A DNA stretch of 64,000 nt from contig NZ_KB849239.1 in assembly GCF_000368085.1 (NCBI RefSeq), forward strand, positions 509,556 to 573,555. The letters are read 5' to 3'. Made by a program: the position numbers and the translations under genes. A model generated the notes under the pieces. That model saw nothing but the letters and a program-made list of their open reading frames with translations. It had not been told where the DNA came from and made no database searches. Position 1 is the first letter of the stretch; every line of letters starts with the position of its first letter. Positions 33,795 to 43,406 of the stretch are shown here, in pieces. The DNA comes from Acinetobacter nosocomialis NIPH 2119 (GTDB lineage: Bacteria > Pseudomonadota > Gammaproteobacteria > Pseudomonadales > Moraxellaceae).

Positions 33795-35345
33795 ATGTCA
33801 GAACAAGAGAAAGACCTACAAGCCGATATTGATTATTTTTTACAAGAGCAGGCGACCACCGCATTACTTAACCAGACTTCGTTTATGGACAATCTTTCGG
33901 TACAAACGAACTTATTTGAACAGTTAAAATCGCAGTTTTTTAACGAAATGCTAGACGATGTCACATCTAACGGTGCTGCTTCTAAAAAAATTGAGCAATG
34001 GTTGAGCATTCGAACTTTAGATGAGCTTAAGCAGTTAAATGCGGAGGCCAAACAACATTTTCTCTATCACGGTATTACATTTAATGTTTACGGCGATAAA
34101 GAGGGTGCAGAGCGAACCATTCCTTTTGATTTAATCCCGAGAGTAATTGAAAAAAAACAGTGGGAGAAAATAGCAGCTGGATGTGCACAGCGAGTTAAAG
34201 CTTTAAACTATTTTTTAGATGATATTTATCATGGACAACATATTTTAAAGGAACAGTTAATTCCAGAAAATCATATTATTTGTCATGAGGCTTTTCAGCC
34301 ACACATGCTCAAGCACAAGCTTAAAGGTAAAATTTATTCTCAAATTAGCGGTATAGATATTATACGAGATGGCGAAGGTGAATTTTTTGTACTAGAAGAT
34401 AATTTAAGAACACCTTCTGGCGTCTCTTATATGATTGAATGTAGAAATATTAGTCAGCAACTCATGCCTGAACTTTGTGCTGCAAATAATTTGCAAGGCA
34501 TTGAACATTACCCAAGCTTATTAAAAGAAATACTTCAAGAAAACTCAGAGGTTGATTGTCCTTTTATCGTAGTTTTAACACCAGGGCGTTTTAATAGTGC
34601 TTATTACGAACATGCCTTTTTGGCGCGTGAAATGGATGTGCCACTGGTTACTAACCGAGATTTATTTGTAGAAAATGATCAAGTTTTTGTAAAAACGATT
34701 CGTGGACGTCAAAAGGTTGATGTGATTTATCGTCGGTTAGATGATGATTTTTTAGATCCACTTGCCTTTAGGCCTGATAGTGCCCTAGGGGTAGCAGGTC
34801 TTATGTCCGCTTATTTACAAAAAAATGTAGTGATTGCAAATGCACCGGGTACTGGGGTAGCCGATGATAAATCGATTTATCCGTATGTTGATCAGATGAT
34901 TCAATATTATTTAAGTGAAACACCAATTCTGAAGAATGTCCCTACTTATCAGTGCCGCGAAAAGGAACATTTAGACTATGTATTGTCTCATCTAGATCAA
35001 TTAGTGATTAAGGAAGCTCAAGGATCTGGTGGTTATGGCATGTTAATTGGTCCTAAGGCGAGTTCATGTGAAATTGATGAATTTAGAAAAAAATTGATTG
35101 CTACACCACACGAATATATTGCACAGCCAACATTAGCTTTATCTGTTGCACCGACTTTAACGACATCAGGAGTGGCTGAGCGCCACATCGACTTACGTCC
35201 TTTTGTATTGAGTTCCCCATATCGCACTGAAATTGTACCGGGAGGCTTAACACGAGTGGCCATGCAAGCAGGATCTTTAGTCGTAAATTCCTCACAAGGA
35301 GGAGGCATTAAAGATACATGGGTCGTTGAAACGCTACATTCCTAA
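33795..35345 (+). CDS. Circularly permuted ATP-grasp protein (type 2) of the Anbu operon
   Basis: A 516-residue protein of the circularly permuted ATP-grasp type 2 family (formerly DUF404/DUF407). Markers are F-D-L-I-P-R-V-I, G-I-D-I-I-R-D-G-E-G-E-F-F-V-L-E-D-N-L-R-T-P-S-G near residue 190, and L-V-I-K-E-A-Q-G-S-G-G-Y-G near 400. Such proteins are thought to form peptide-like bonds using ATP. The substrate is unknown. It is first in the order ATP-grasp, alpha-E, transglutaminase, Anbu. Confidence 0.88.
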   Translation: MSEQEKDLQADIDYFLQEQATTALLNQTSFMDNLSVQTNLFEQLKSQFFNEMLDDVTSNGAASKKIEQWLSIRTLDELKQLNAEAKQHFLYHGITFNVYGDKEGAERTIPFDLIPRVIEKKQWEKIAAGCAQRVKALNYFLDDIYHGQHILKEQLIPENHIICHEAFQPHMLKHKLKGKIYSQISGIDIIRDGEGEFFVLEDNLRTPSGVSYMIECRNISQQLMPELCAANNLQGIEHYPSLLKEILQENSEVDCPFIVVLTPGRFNSAYYEHAFLAREMDVPLVTNRDLFVENDQVFVKTIRGRQKVDVIYRRLDDDFLDPLAFRPDSALGVAGLMSAYLQKNVVIANAPGTGVADDKSIYPYVDQMIQYYLSETPILKNVPTYQCREKEHLDYVLSHLDQLVIKEAQGSGGYGMLIGPKASSCEIDEFRKKLIATPHEYIAQPTLALSVAPTLTTSGVAERHIDLRPFVLSSPYRTEIVPGGLTRVAMQAGSLVVNSSQGGGIKDTWVVETLHS

Positions 35346-35367
35346 TAGTCGGTTAAAGAGGAAATTT

Positions 35368-35964
35368 ATGGTTTTACTCAATTCGAGTGCACACCACATT
35401 TATTGGTTGGGCCGTTATTTAATGCGGATTAAATTTGCTGTATCACATTTACCATTTACCGATGATGAAAAAGCAACTCAATTTGCAGCGGCATTTGGAC
35501 TGGTCATTGAGCAAGCAGAATTACTGAACTGCTATATGTTGGATACGAAACAAACATATTCATTACTGAACCAGTTCATGATTGCTAAAGATAATATTCA
35601 AGAGTTAAGAGGGATACTATCTTCTAGCGCTTATGCCGAACTGAATCATGCGATTAAGTCACTTCAAGCTCATCCTGATTCATTAAATAAAGCTTTAGCT
35701 CTATGTAATCAAATACTTGATTCTGAAAATGAAGATATAGCCTTATTTCTGAATTTAGGAAAGAAAGTAGAGCAATTAGATATACAACTACGTTTTCAGC
35801 AAGACCTTACGGGACTTTTACAGGAGCTAGAAAAATTGCTTCAACAGCTGAATGACTTAGGGTGGGAGAAGCTAAATCAATCTTGGCAATTATTAAAAGA
35901 TCATCCGTCTTGGGATGCTTATTATAATTTTACTCAGCAGCTGGAATATATGTTCGAGGCATGA
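35368..35964 (+). CDS. Alpha-E domain protein (short form)
   Basis: About 198 residues, all helical, of the alpha-E (DUF403) family. It begins V-L-L-N-S-S-A-H-H-I-Y-W-L-G-R-Y-L-x-R, the family's conserved start. Members are usually near 300 residues, so this is a short version. The start at 35368 has AGAGGA five bases upstream, and an in-frame ATG at 35326 inside the previous gene is less likely. The family always travels with the permuted ATP-grasp protein, and a role as its partner is inferred. Confidence 0.8.
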   Translation: MVLLNSSAHHIYWLGRYLMRIKFAVSHLPFTDDEKATQFAAAFGLVIEQAELLNCYMLDTKQTYSLLNQFMIAKDNIQELRGILSSSAYAELNHAIKSLQAHPDSLNKALALCNQILDSENEDIALFLNLGKKVEQLDIQLRFQQDLTGLLQELEKLLQQLNDLGWEKLNQSWQLLKDHPSWDAYYNFTQQLEYMFEA

Positions 35965-35966
35965 TT

Positions 35967-36746
35967 ATGAAATTGATGATTAATCATCAAACGCATTATA
36001 AATATACTGAAACTGCTAAAAACAGTATTCAGTATATTAAGATGATGCCTCAAACATCGCTGCATCAACATGTTGTGAATTGGGCAATCAGTGTGCCAGG
36101 TGATAAGACCCTCAAAAGAGATATTTTTAATAATATTTGGTTAACCGCTACGCAGCGTTATGAATACCAACATCTTACTTTTATGGCGCAGGGTATTGTT
36201 GAGCTTTTAAATACAGAGATAGGTGGAGTAGATGTACCTATACCATTAAAAATATTTCTTCAAAGTACAGCGGCCACTCAATATGATTCTGAAATGTTGG
36301 ATTTTGCCCAGAAAATTGTAACCGTCAAAGATCGACAACACATTGCTTTGCTCAGTGAAAATATTCTGCAAAAGATGCCATATCAACCAGATAGTACATC
36401 TGTTCATACGACTGCCACGCAAGCCTTTCATGCAGCTCAAGGAGTATGTCAAGATCATGCACATGTTTTAATCGCCATGTGTCGTGCGTTACAATTACCA
36501 GCACGTTATGTCTCTGGTTATTTATTTGATCAAAATTATCCGCACCTTGCCAGTCACGCTTGGGCGGAGGTATTTTTAGATAATCAGTGGTATTGTTTTG
36601 ATGTAAGCAATCAATTGTTTACGCCAAAGCATCATATTTATCTCGCAGTTGGACGGGACTATCTTGATGTTGCCCCAATTAGAGGTGTGCGAGAACAGGG
36701 TGGTATTGAAAATATGATGTCTGTGGTTCAAGTGTTGGCTTGTTGA
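35967..36746 (+). CDS. Transglutaminase-like cysteine peptidase of the Anbu operon
   Basis: About 259 residues. An N-terminal beta domain begins K-L-M-I-N-H-Q-T-H-Y-K-Y, as in bacterial transglutaminase-like proteins. The catalytic triad is visible: C in Q-G-V-C-Q-D-H-A-H, H in S-H-A-W-A-E-V, and D in Y-C-F-D-V-S-N. The start at 35967 is chosen because GAGG at 35956-35959 is properly spaced for it and too close to the ATG at 35961. It probably cleaves or forms amide bonds in a peptide product of the operon. Confidence 0.87.
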   Translation: MKLMINHQTHYKYTETAKNSIQYIKMMPQTSLHQHVVNWAISVPGDKTLKRDIFNNIWLTATQRYEYQHLTFMAQGIVELLNTEIGGVDVPIPLKIFLQSTAATQYDSEMLDFAQKIVTVKDRQHIALLSENILQKMPYQPDSTSVHTTATQAFHAAQGVCQDHAHVLIAMCRALQLPARYVSGYLFDQNYPHLASHAWAEVFLDNQWYCFDVSNQLFTPKHHIYLAVGRDYLDVAPIRGVREQGGIENMMSVVQVLAC

Positions 36747-36762
36747 ATGTAAAGAGAACGAA

Positions 36763-37497
36763 ATGACCTATTGTTGTGCGCTGAGATTAGAACAGGGTTT
36801 GGTGTTTATAAGTGACACTCGAACTAATGCAGGGGTCGATCATATTTCTGTATTTCGTAAGCTTCATACTTTCGGTGTAACGGGAGAGCGTTTTATTGCC
36901 TTGCAAACAGCAGGTAATTTAGCAACGACACAAGCGGTTATCGGGCATTTGCAAAATGCGCTTACTTTGCAGCAAGAGCCTAATTTATATAGTATTAATA
37001 CAATGTTTGAAGTGGCTGATTTAGTCGGTAAAACTTTAAAAAATGTTTTAGAAGATATTAGCTCAGATACTCAAGAACAAATGAATTATGCTTGTAGTAT
37101 TTTGGTGGGTGGACAAATTAAAGGCGGTGATATGCAGCTTTATAATGTTTATCCGCAAGGTAATTTTATTTGTGCTACAACCGACACGCCTTACTTTCAA
37201 ATTGGTGAAAGTAAATATGGTAAACCTATTTTAGATCGTGCTTTATATTATGCAATGCCGTTAGATGATGCTCTACGCTGTAGTTTAATCTCGTTTGACT
37301 CAACACTGCGTTCTAATGTGTCGGTAGGTTTACCATTAGATGCCTTGGTCTATAGCAGAGATAGTTTTGTGATTCCTATGGGTAAACGAATTAGTGAAGA
37401 TGATCCATATTTTTCACAAATTAGTCGTCAGTGGTCGGATACTTTACGTCGTGGTTTACAGGAAATGCCTAAACCTACAGATGATTATTGGCGTTAA
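36763..37497 (+). CDS. Anbu, ancestral beta-type proteasome peptidase
   Basis: A 244-residue Ntn-hydrolase of the Anbu (proteasome-type protease) family. After removal of the first methionine, Thr2 becomes the N-terminal nucleophile. D18 and K33 stand at the usual partner positions (S-D-T-R-T-N-A-G-V-D and F-R-K). Anbu subunits assemble into open, helical or ring-like particles, and substrates are not known. It ends the ATP-grasp/alpha-E/transglutaminase operon, starting 16 bases after the previous stop, with a strong terminator behind it. Confidence 0.9.
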   Translation: MTYCCALRLEQGLVFISDTRTNAGVDHISVFRKLHTFGVTGERFIALQTAGNLATTQAVIGHLQNALTLQQEPNLYSINTMFEVADLVGKTLKNVLEDISSDTQEQMNYACSILVGGQIKGGDMQLYNVYPQGNFICATTDTPYFQIGESKYGKPILDRALYYAMPLDDALRCSLISFDSTLRSNVSVGLPLDALVYSRDSFVIPMGKRISEDDPYFSQISRQWSDTLRRGLQEMPKPTDDYWR

Positions 37498-37512
37498 AAG
37501 GTATTTCAAATA

Positions 37513-37540
37513 AAAAAATCCAAGCAAGCTTGGATTTTTT
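37513..37540. terminator. Bidirectional terminator between Anbu and alr
   Basis: Perfect stem AAAAAATCCAAG/CTTGGATTTTTT with loop CAAG. A's and T's flank both sides, so it serves the convergent Anbu operon and alr. Confidence 0.85.
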
Positions 37541-37553
37541 ATTTACTAAATTA

Positions 37554-38630
37554 TTAAGTACTTTGGCGGACTGGACGAGTGCTTAAGCGGCAAAGTAATT
37601 CATAACCAATTGTGCCGTTAGCTTCAGCAACGTCATCAACTAAACGATGATTACCCCAAAGTTCCACTTGGGTACCAAGTTTTACCTGAGTATTTGTGAC
37701 ATCAATCGCTATCATATCCATACTTACACGTCCTACAACTGGACAAAGTTTGCCATCAATAGCGACAAAGTTTTGCTTAACATAAGCTCTTGGATAACCA
37801 TCACCATAGCCAATAGAAACTATGGCAATATCCATAGCCTGTTGGGCACAAAAAGTTGAACCATAACCCACATGTTCACCAGCTTGAATATGGTTTAACG
37901 CGATAACTTCTGCTGTGAAAGTCATGACTGGTTTTAAATCAAGCTCATGTACTGTTTTATCTGCAAAAGGTGAAGCACCGTAGAGCATAATACCCGGTCG
38001 TACATAGTCAAAATTCAGTTCTGGCCATTTAAAAATAGCCGCTGAATTACAGCAAGATGCTAAAACTGGTTCACAAGCTTGTTTTACTTGCAAAAATTGC
38101 TGTTTTTGTTGTTCATTTAAAGGATGGTCTACATCTGCATTGGCAAAATGCATAGCAAGTACACAGGTAAATCCTTCAGATTTTAAAGTTTTAATGATTT
38201 CAATAACTTCTGGGTTCTTAAAACCTAAACGGTTCATACCGCTATTTAATTTAACCCATACTTTTAAGCCTTGGGCAATGTATGCTTGTTTGTGTTTAAT
38301 TAACCATTCAAACTGTTGTTGATGATGAATAACACATTCAAATTTTTGCTCAATTGCGACGGGCATTTCATCTTCAGAAAATACGCCTTCAATTAAAGTA
38401 ACTGGTTGTTCAAAACCAAGTTCACGGATTTCTAATCCTTCTTGTAGGCAGGCGACACCAAAGGCATCTGAGGCATTTAAGGCTGCTAAACAGTCTTTGA
38501 CTCCATGTCCGTAAGCATTGGCTTTTACCATACTTACGATTTTTGAATTTGCTGCGAGTTGTTTGACACGGTTTAAATTATATTGAAGCGCTTGGCGATC
38601 AATATAAACTGTTGCTTGACGCACCCTCAT
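37554..38630 (-). CDS. alr: Alanine racemase
   Basis: A 358-residue PLP enzyme that supplies D-alanine for peptidoglycan. The PLP lysine is K36 in V-K-A-N-A-Y-G-H-G. The second catalytic residue is the tyrosine of V-G-Y-G-S-T-F, near residue 255, and R-V-S-M-D-M near 300 is also typical. It follows dnaB by 26 bases, an order also seen in E. coli (dnaB-alr), and is probably co-transcribed with it. Confidence 0.94.
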   Translation of the reverse strand: MRVRQATVYIDRQALQYNLNRVKQLAANSKIVSMVKANAYGHGVKDCLAALNASDAFGVACLQEGLEIRELGFEQPVTLIEGVFSEDEMPVAIEQKFECVIHHQQQFEWLIKHKQAYIAQGLKVWVKLNSGMNRLGFKNPEVIEIIKTLKSEGFTCVLAMHFANADVDHPLNEQQKQQFLQVKQACEPVLASCCNSAAIFKWPELNFDYVRPGIMLYGASPFADKTVHELDLKPVMTFTAEVIALNHIQAGEHVGYGSTFCAQQAMDIAIVSIGYGDGYPRAYVKQNFVAIDGKLCPVVGRVSMDMIAIDVTNTQVKLGTQVELWGNHRLVDDVAEANGTIGYELLCRLSTRPVRQST

Positions 38631-38656
38631 TTACTCCTTTGGGCTAGAGATAGAGT

Positions 38657-40102
38657 TTATTCTTCATCATCATATTGGCTGTAATACTCAGGAGAGAGAT
38701 TACTAAAACGAGTATATTGACCTTCAAAGGCAAGGCGAACAGTACCAATAGGGCCGTTACGCTGTTTACCAATGATAATTTCTGCGGTGCCTGCTTCTTT
38801 AGATTCTTTGTTATAGACTTCATCACGGTAAATGAACATGATTAAGTCGGCATCCTGTTCAATCGCACCCGATTCACGTAAGTCGGACATTACTGGGCGT
38901 TTATTTGGACGGTTTTCCAGACTTCGGTTAAGCTGGGAAAGTGCAATCACAGGACAGTGCATTTCTTTTGCCAAGGCTTTTAAGCTTCGCGAAATTTCCG
39001 AGATTTCGCCAACACGGTTATCACCCATACCCGGAACTTTCATCAATTGTAAATAATCGACCATGATACAGCCGATTTTACCATCATGCATTTTTGCAAT
39101 ACGTCTAGCTCGGGCACGAACCTCGGTTGGTGGTAAAGCTGACGAATCATCAATGTATAAATGCATTTGTTGAAGCTGCAAAATAGTACCAGTAACTTTA
39201 GTCCACTCATCTGCATCTAAATTACCTGAACGTAAATGTCCTTGGTGAACTTTACCCATTGCAGAGATTAGACGCATTGCAATTGAGTCAGCTGGCATCT
39301 CCATAGAGAATACGAGAGCAGGGAGTTTATTGTATTGCAAAACACTTTCAACCAAGTTCATGGCAAAGGTAGTTTTACCCATAGACGGACGTGCCGCGAC
39401 AATAATTAAGTCTCCAGGTTGCATACCGGAAGTTTTATTATCGAGTTCTAAGAAGCCAGTAGTTAAACCAGTAATATTGCCATCGAGTTTTGAAAGTTCA
39501 TCAAGTTTACTAATTACATCGGCTGTTACAGAGCTAATTGCTTTAGGGCCAGAATCTTTTTTATTGTTATTGTGCTGTTCAGCTAAAGAGAAAATACTGG
39601 TTTCGGCTAAATCTAAAATTTCACTAACACCACGCCCTTTTGTGTCATAAGCATTTTGTAAAATTTCAGTACTTACCTTGATCATACTGCGTAGTGTAGA
39701 GAATTCTTTAATTTTGGTTGCATAGGTTTCAAGGTTATAGAAACTTGAAGGTGAATCAGCCATAAGCTGCATTAAGTATTCTTCACCACCAATAGCATCA
39801 AGTAAGTTTTGTTTTAAAAGCCAGTCATTCACTAAGACCGCATCATAAGGTGAATTTTCCTGCGCTAATTTTTCAATTGCGCGGTAAATATATTTATGAC
39901 GAGTGGCATAAAAATCATTTTCTTTGAGTAGGTCACTGATTTGTTCAAAAGATTCAGCAACGGTCATCAATGCAGCAAGCACTGCTTGTTCAATGGCTAA
40001 ATTGTGTGGGGGAGTGCGAAACTCTTTAAGTTGGCCTGATTCACTCGTCTTATTTTCTGTTGGAGATGAAAGCGTTAAAGAAGTGGCATTCGCCTGAGAC
40101 AT
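38657..40102 (-). CDS. dnaB: Replicative DNA helicase DnaB
   Basis: A 481-residue RecA-fold hexameric helicase that unwinds DNA at the fork. The N-terminal DnaB domain includes P-P-H-N-L-A-I-E-Q-A-V-L-A-A near residue 31. In the ATPase domain Walker A is R-P-S-M-G-K-T-T and Walker B ends I-M-V-D-Y-L-Q-L. No intein interrupts the Walker region. It has its own promoter region between the rplI terminator and its start. Confidence 0.95.
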   Translation of the reverse strand: MSQANATSLTLSSPTENKTSESGQLKEFRTPPHNLAIEQAVLAALMTVAESFEQISDLLKENDFYATRHKYIYRAIEKLAQENSPYDAVLVNDWLLKQNLLDAIGGEEYLMQLMADSPSSFYNLETYATKIKEFSTLRSMIKVSTEILQNAYDTKGRGVSEILDLAETSIFSLAEQHNNNKKDSGPKAISSVTADVISKLDELSKLDGNITGLTTGFLELDNKTSGMQPGDLIIVAARPSMGKTTFAMNLVESVLQYNKLPALVFSMEMPADSIAMRLISAMGKVHQGHLRSGNLDADEWTKVTGTILQLQQMHLYIDDSSALPPTEVRARARRIAKMHDGKIGCIMVDYLQLMKVPGMGDNRVGEISEISRSLKALAKEMHCPVIALSQLNRSLENRPNKRPVMSDLRESGAIEQDADLIMFIYRDEVYNKESKEAGTAEIIIGKQRNGPIGTVRLAFEGQYTRFSNLSPEYYSQYDDEE

Positions 40103-40261
40103 AATTAGACCTGATGATAAAATGTGTGCACAAAAAAAGGGTTTTAAGCCGAGAACTATCTTAAAACAAAAATAAATAAACTACCTAATTAAAAAACCAA
40201 TTAAACTGAAGAACTGATCAGGAATTAATATATCTAATTTTATTTCATAAATTTAAGAGAT

Positions 40262-40295
40262 AAAAAAAGAGCATGCGTGAGCATGCTCTTTTTTT
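40262..40295 (-). terminator. rpsF-rpsR-rplI operon terminator
   Basis: Perfect stem GAGCATGC/GCATGCTC (loop GTGA) flanked by A- and T-runs, ten bases after the rplI stop on the minus strand. Confidence 0.85.
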
Positions 40296-40304
40296 GATGA
40301 GAAA

Positions 40305-40751
40305 TTACTCAGATACGATAGTAACGAGAACTTCTGCAACAACATCATGATGCAATTGGATTGCGATGTTGAATTCACCAGTATGACGAAGCGCACCGTT
40401 TGGTAAACGAACTTCTGCACGGTCAACTGTAAGACCAGCATTCGTTAACGCGTCAGCGATGTCACGAGTACCGATAGAACCGAAGAGTTTACCTTCGTCA
40501 CCAGCTTTAGCAGTGATAACGATGTTAACTTCATTCAATTGTTCAGCACGTGCTTGAGCAGCAGCTAATACTTCAGCTTCTTGCTTCTCAAGTTCAGCAC
40601 GACGAGCTTCAAAAGCAGCAGTGTTAGCTTCAGTAGCTGCAACTGCTTTACCTTGAGGGATAAGGAAGTTACGGCCGTAACCAGCTTTAACTGATACTTT
40701 ATCGCCTAATTTACCAAGGTTCTTAATGCGTTGTAATAAGATAACGTCCAC
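40305..40751 (-). CDS. rplI: 50S ribosomal protein L9
   Basis: A 148-residue protein that binds 23S rRNA. It opens [17 protein letters not shown], with the conserved G-Y-G-R-N-F-L-I-P near residue 25, then a long connecting helix and the C-terminal domain ending in glutamate. It is third in the rpsF-rpsR-rplI operon, eight bases after rpsR. Confidence 0.97.
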
Positions 40752-40759
40752 AGATCACC

Positions 40760-40987
40760 TCACTTATGGTTGTCAGTGTACGGAATCAAAGACAAATAGC
40801 GAGCTTGTTTGATAGCAAGTGCTAATTGACGTTGATAACGAGCTTTAGTACCAGTGATACGGCTAGGAACAATCTTGCCGTTTTCAGTGATGTACTGTTT
40901 TAAAGTGTCGATATCTTTGTAGTCGATGTACGCAACATTCTCAGCTGTAAAGCGGCAGAACTTGCGACGACGGTAAAAACGTGCCAT
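40760..40987 (-). CDS. rpsR: 30S ribosomal protein S18
   Basis: A 75-residue basic protein with the S18 core (I-D-Y-K-D-I-D-T-L, then I-V-P-S-R-I-T-G-T and Q-R-Q-L-A-x-A-I-K-x-A-R). It lies 11 bases after rpsF. The priB gene that separates them in E. coli is absent. Confidence 0.97.
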
Positions 40988-40998
40988 TGATGTTCTCC

Positions 40999-41382
40999 TT
41001 ATTCAGCTTCTTGAGCAACTTGCTGTGCTTCTTCGCGTTGAGCTTTACGCGCACGCTTTTCTTCAGCACTCTTAGCAAGCAATGACTCTTCAGTGATTGC
41101 GTGTTCACGACGGATGATAAGGTTACGAATGATCGCGTCGTTATAACGGAATAATTCTTCTAACTCATCAAGCGTAGTTTGACCACATTCAACATTCATA
41201 AGAATGTAGTGCGCTTTGTGAATTTTGTTAATTGGGTAAGCCAATTGACGACGGCCCCAATCTTCTAAACGGTGAATTTGACCATCAGCTTCTTTGATCT
41301 GAGAGATATAGCGTTCAACCATACCTACAACTTGATCGCTTTGGTCTGGATGTACCAAAAGTACGATTTCGTAATGACGCAT
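40999..41382 (-). CDS. rpsF: 30S ribosomal protein S6
   Basis: A 127-residue protein beginning [15 protein letters not shown], with the family's [11 protein letters not shown] near residue 61. The C-terminal tail is acidic and alanine-rich ([14 protein letters not shown]). It pairs with S18 in the ribosome, and it leads the operon. Confidence 0.97.
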   Translation of the reverse strand: MRHYEIVLLVHPDQSDQVVGMVERYISQIKEADGQIHRLEDWGRRQLAYPINKIHKAHYILMNVECGQTTLDELEELFRYNDAIIRNLIIRREHAITEESLLAKSAEEKRARKAQREEAQQVAQEAE

Positions 41383-41563
41383 TGTCAGCTCCTTACGGTT
41401 TAAACAGCCCCTAAAAAATTAGAAGCAAGGAGTCATAGCTAAAATATAAATAGCTACGTCGCAAAAAATGCGAAGGCTGAATTATAGGTAAAAATTAGAC
41501 TAAAAACAAATCTTTTGATAAGAAATATGAAAAGTTGTTTTTGAGGAGGAAATCCTCCCTTAA

Positions 41564-42442
41564 TTAAAAGAGAGGAAGATTTGGAGCAGGGGATTGATAG
41601 GTAAAGCTAAAGCTCAAACTTAACAGGGTAATTAATATGACCGAGTAGAGGAAAAAACGTTTAGCCCAAAGTTGATCGTTTTCGGCTTTGAATCCAATAA
41701 TCGATAAATAGAACCAGTATGCAGTTAAAGCATTAAAGGTAATTAAAAAGAATACATTGGTATAACCAAAACAATATAACCCATTCAAAACAGCTGCAAA
41801 TAACAGGATATATATTACACATTCAATTTTCGTACGATAAATAGAACGTGCTACAGGCAAAATTGGAATTCCTGCATTTTTGTAATCATCAAAACGATAA
41901 ATTGCAATTGCCCAAGAGTGGGGCATTTGCCATAAACCGTACGCTAAAAACAAAAGCAAGGCTGCCACATCAAATTGATGAGTTACCGCTGTATAACCAA
42001 TAACAGGAGGACTCGCTCCGGAGATACTACCAATAACGGTTTGATGGATTGAGGTACGTTTGGTCCACAAGCTATAAAAACCGACATAGACAACAAAACC
42101 AATTACTGCAAACAAAAATGCGTAACCATTTACTCCAAACCACAAAATGCTAAAACCAATTACCCCAAGTACAAACGCATATATAAGCGCAACAGTAGGA
42201 GAGATAGTTTTTTTAACAAGTGCGCGGTTTTGAGTGCGCTGCATCTTTGTATCAATATCTTGATCAATAACATTATTGACGACACAACCTGAGGCAACGA
42301 CTAACGTTGTTCCAATGAGAGTGAGCAATAATAATAAGATGTCTATAGAGCCTTGGGCGGCTAAGAAGAAGCCGCCCAAAGTGGTAACGAAATTACCGAA
42401 GAGAATTCCTGGTTTAGTCAGGAATAAATACTTTTTCAACAT
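41564..42442 (-). CDS. cyoE: Protoheme IX farnesyltransferase
   Basis: A 292-residue polytopic UbiA-family prenyltransferase that makes heme O for the bo3 oxidase. The prenyl-diphosphate site is N-x-x-D-x-x-x-D (N-V-I-D-Q-D-I-D-T-K-M-Q-R-T near residue 62), and a second acidic motif, Y-R-F-D-D-Y-K, is near 183. About eight to nine membrane segments are visible. It is last in cyoABCDE. Confidence 0.94.
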   Translation of the reverse strand: MLKKYLFLTKPGILFGNFVTTLGGFFLAAQGSIDILLLLLTLIGTTLVVASGCVVNNVIDQDIDTKMQRTQNRALVKKTISPTVALIYAFVLGVIGFSILWFGVNGYAFLFAVIGFVVYVGFYSLWTKRTSIHQTVIGSISGASPPVIGYTAVTHQFDVAALLLFLAYGLWQMPHSWAIAIYRFDDYKNAGIPILPVARSIYRTKIECVIYILLFAAVLNGLYCFGYTNVFFLITFNALTAYWFYLSIIGFKAENDQLWAKRFFLYSVILITLLSLSFSFTYQSPAPNLPLF

Positions 42443-42452
42443 GACAATCAGT

Positions 42453-42782
42453 TTAGATCATCATATTGTAGTGAAGATAATTCATAATCCACACAGAACC
42501 GATTAACAGTACAGCGATACATAGGATCGTGTAGATAAATGCAATCATATTCCAACGTTGTTCAGATGATGTATTCATGTGTAAGAAGTACACAAGTTGT
42601 ACAAGAACCTGAGCAACGGCAGTAATTGCAATCACTGTAACTAAAAGACCACGGCTGAAACCACCTGCCATCACCATCCCGAATGGGATGATGGTAAGGA
42701 TAACAGATAGAATAAAACCTACAGTGTATTGCTTAAAGTTACCGTGTGACGCACCAGCAGCATTATGCTCATGACTACTCAT
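42453..42782 (-). CDS. cyoD: Cytochrome bo3 oxidase subunit IV
   Basis: A 109-residue subunit with three membrane segments. It starts [14 protein letters not shown] at 42782, overlapping the cyoC stop by one base. A longer frame from 42827 lies inside cyoC and is not family-like. The segment V-Q-L-V-Y-F-L-H-M is typical of CyoD. Confidence 0.93.
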   Translation of the reverse strand: MSSHEHNAAGASHGNFKQYTVGFILSVILTIIPFGMVMAGGFSRGLLVTVIAITAVAQVLVQLVYFLHMNTSSEQRWNMIAFIYTILCIAVLLIGSVWIMNYLHYNMMI

Positions 42783-43402
42783 TAGAGAACTCCCAGTAAG
42801 TAAACGACGCTGAATACACAGATCCAAACGATGTCAAGGAAGTGCCAGAACAAGCTTAAGCAAGCAAGACGACGTGTATTCGGTAAAGTCAAACCTTTAG
42901 TTTTGATTTGATACATCAATACCAACATCCACACTAAACCAGAAGTTACGTGGATACCGTGCGTACCAACCAAAGTAAAGAACGATGACAAGAATGCACT
43001 ATGAGTTGGACCATGACCTTCCTCTACAAGGTGATGGAATTCATAGAGCTCCATACCGATGAAGGTTGCACCAAAAAGGAATGTAATAAATAACCAAGTA
43101 ATAACTTGATTTACATTCTTTTTATAAGAGGCAAGTACAGCAAAACCGAAAGTTACCGATGAAATCAATAAGGCAAATGTTTCAGTTAACACGTAGCCTA
43201 ATGAATTATGGAACAGGTCATATGCACTTGGAGTCCCTGCTGGAACATGACTGCTTAATACAGCGAACGCAATGAAGAGTGATCCGAAAAGAATCAAGTC
43301 ACTCATCAAGTATGTCCAGAAACCAAAGACCGTTAAATCTGTATCATCATGTTCATGATGACCATCGTGGCCATGGTTGTCGTGATGAAGTACTTCAGCC
43401 AT
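42782..43402 (-). CDS. cyoC: Cytochrome bo3 oxidase subunit III
   Basis: A 206-residue subunit with five membrane segments and a histidine-rich N-terminus ([13 protein letters not shown]). Conserved text includes [10 protein letters not shown] and W-H-F-L-D-I-V-W-I near the end. It follows cyoB by four bases. Confidence 0.95.
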   Translation of the reverse strand: MAEVLHHDNHGHDGHHEHDDTDLTVFGFWTYLMSDLILFGSLFIAFAVLSSHVPAGTPSAYDLFHNSLGYVLTETFALLISSVTFGFAVLASYKKNVNQVITWLFITFLFGATFIGMELYEFHHLVEEGHGPTHSAFLSSFFTLVGTHGIHVTSGLVWMLVLMYQIKTKGLTLPNTRRLACLSLFWHFLDIVWICVFSVVYLLGVL

Positions 43403-43406
43403 TTCC

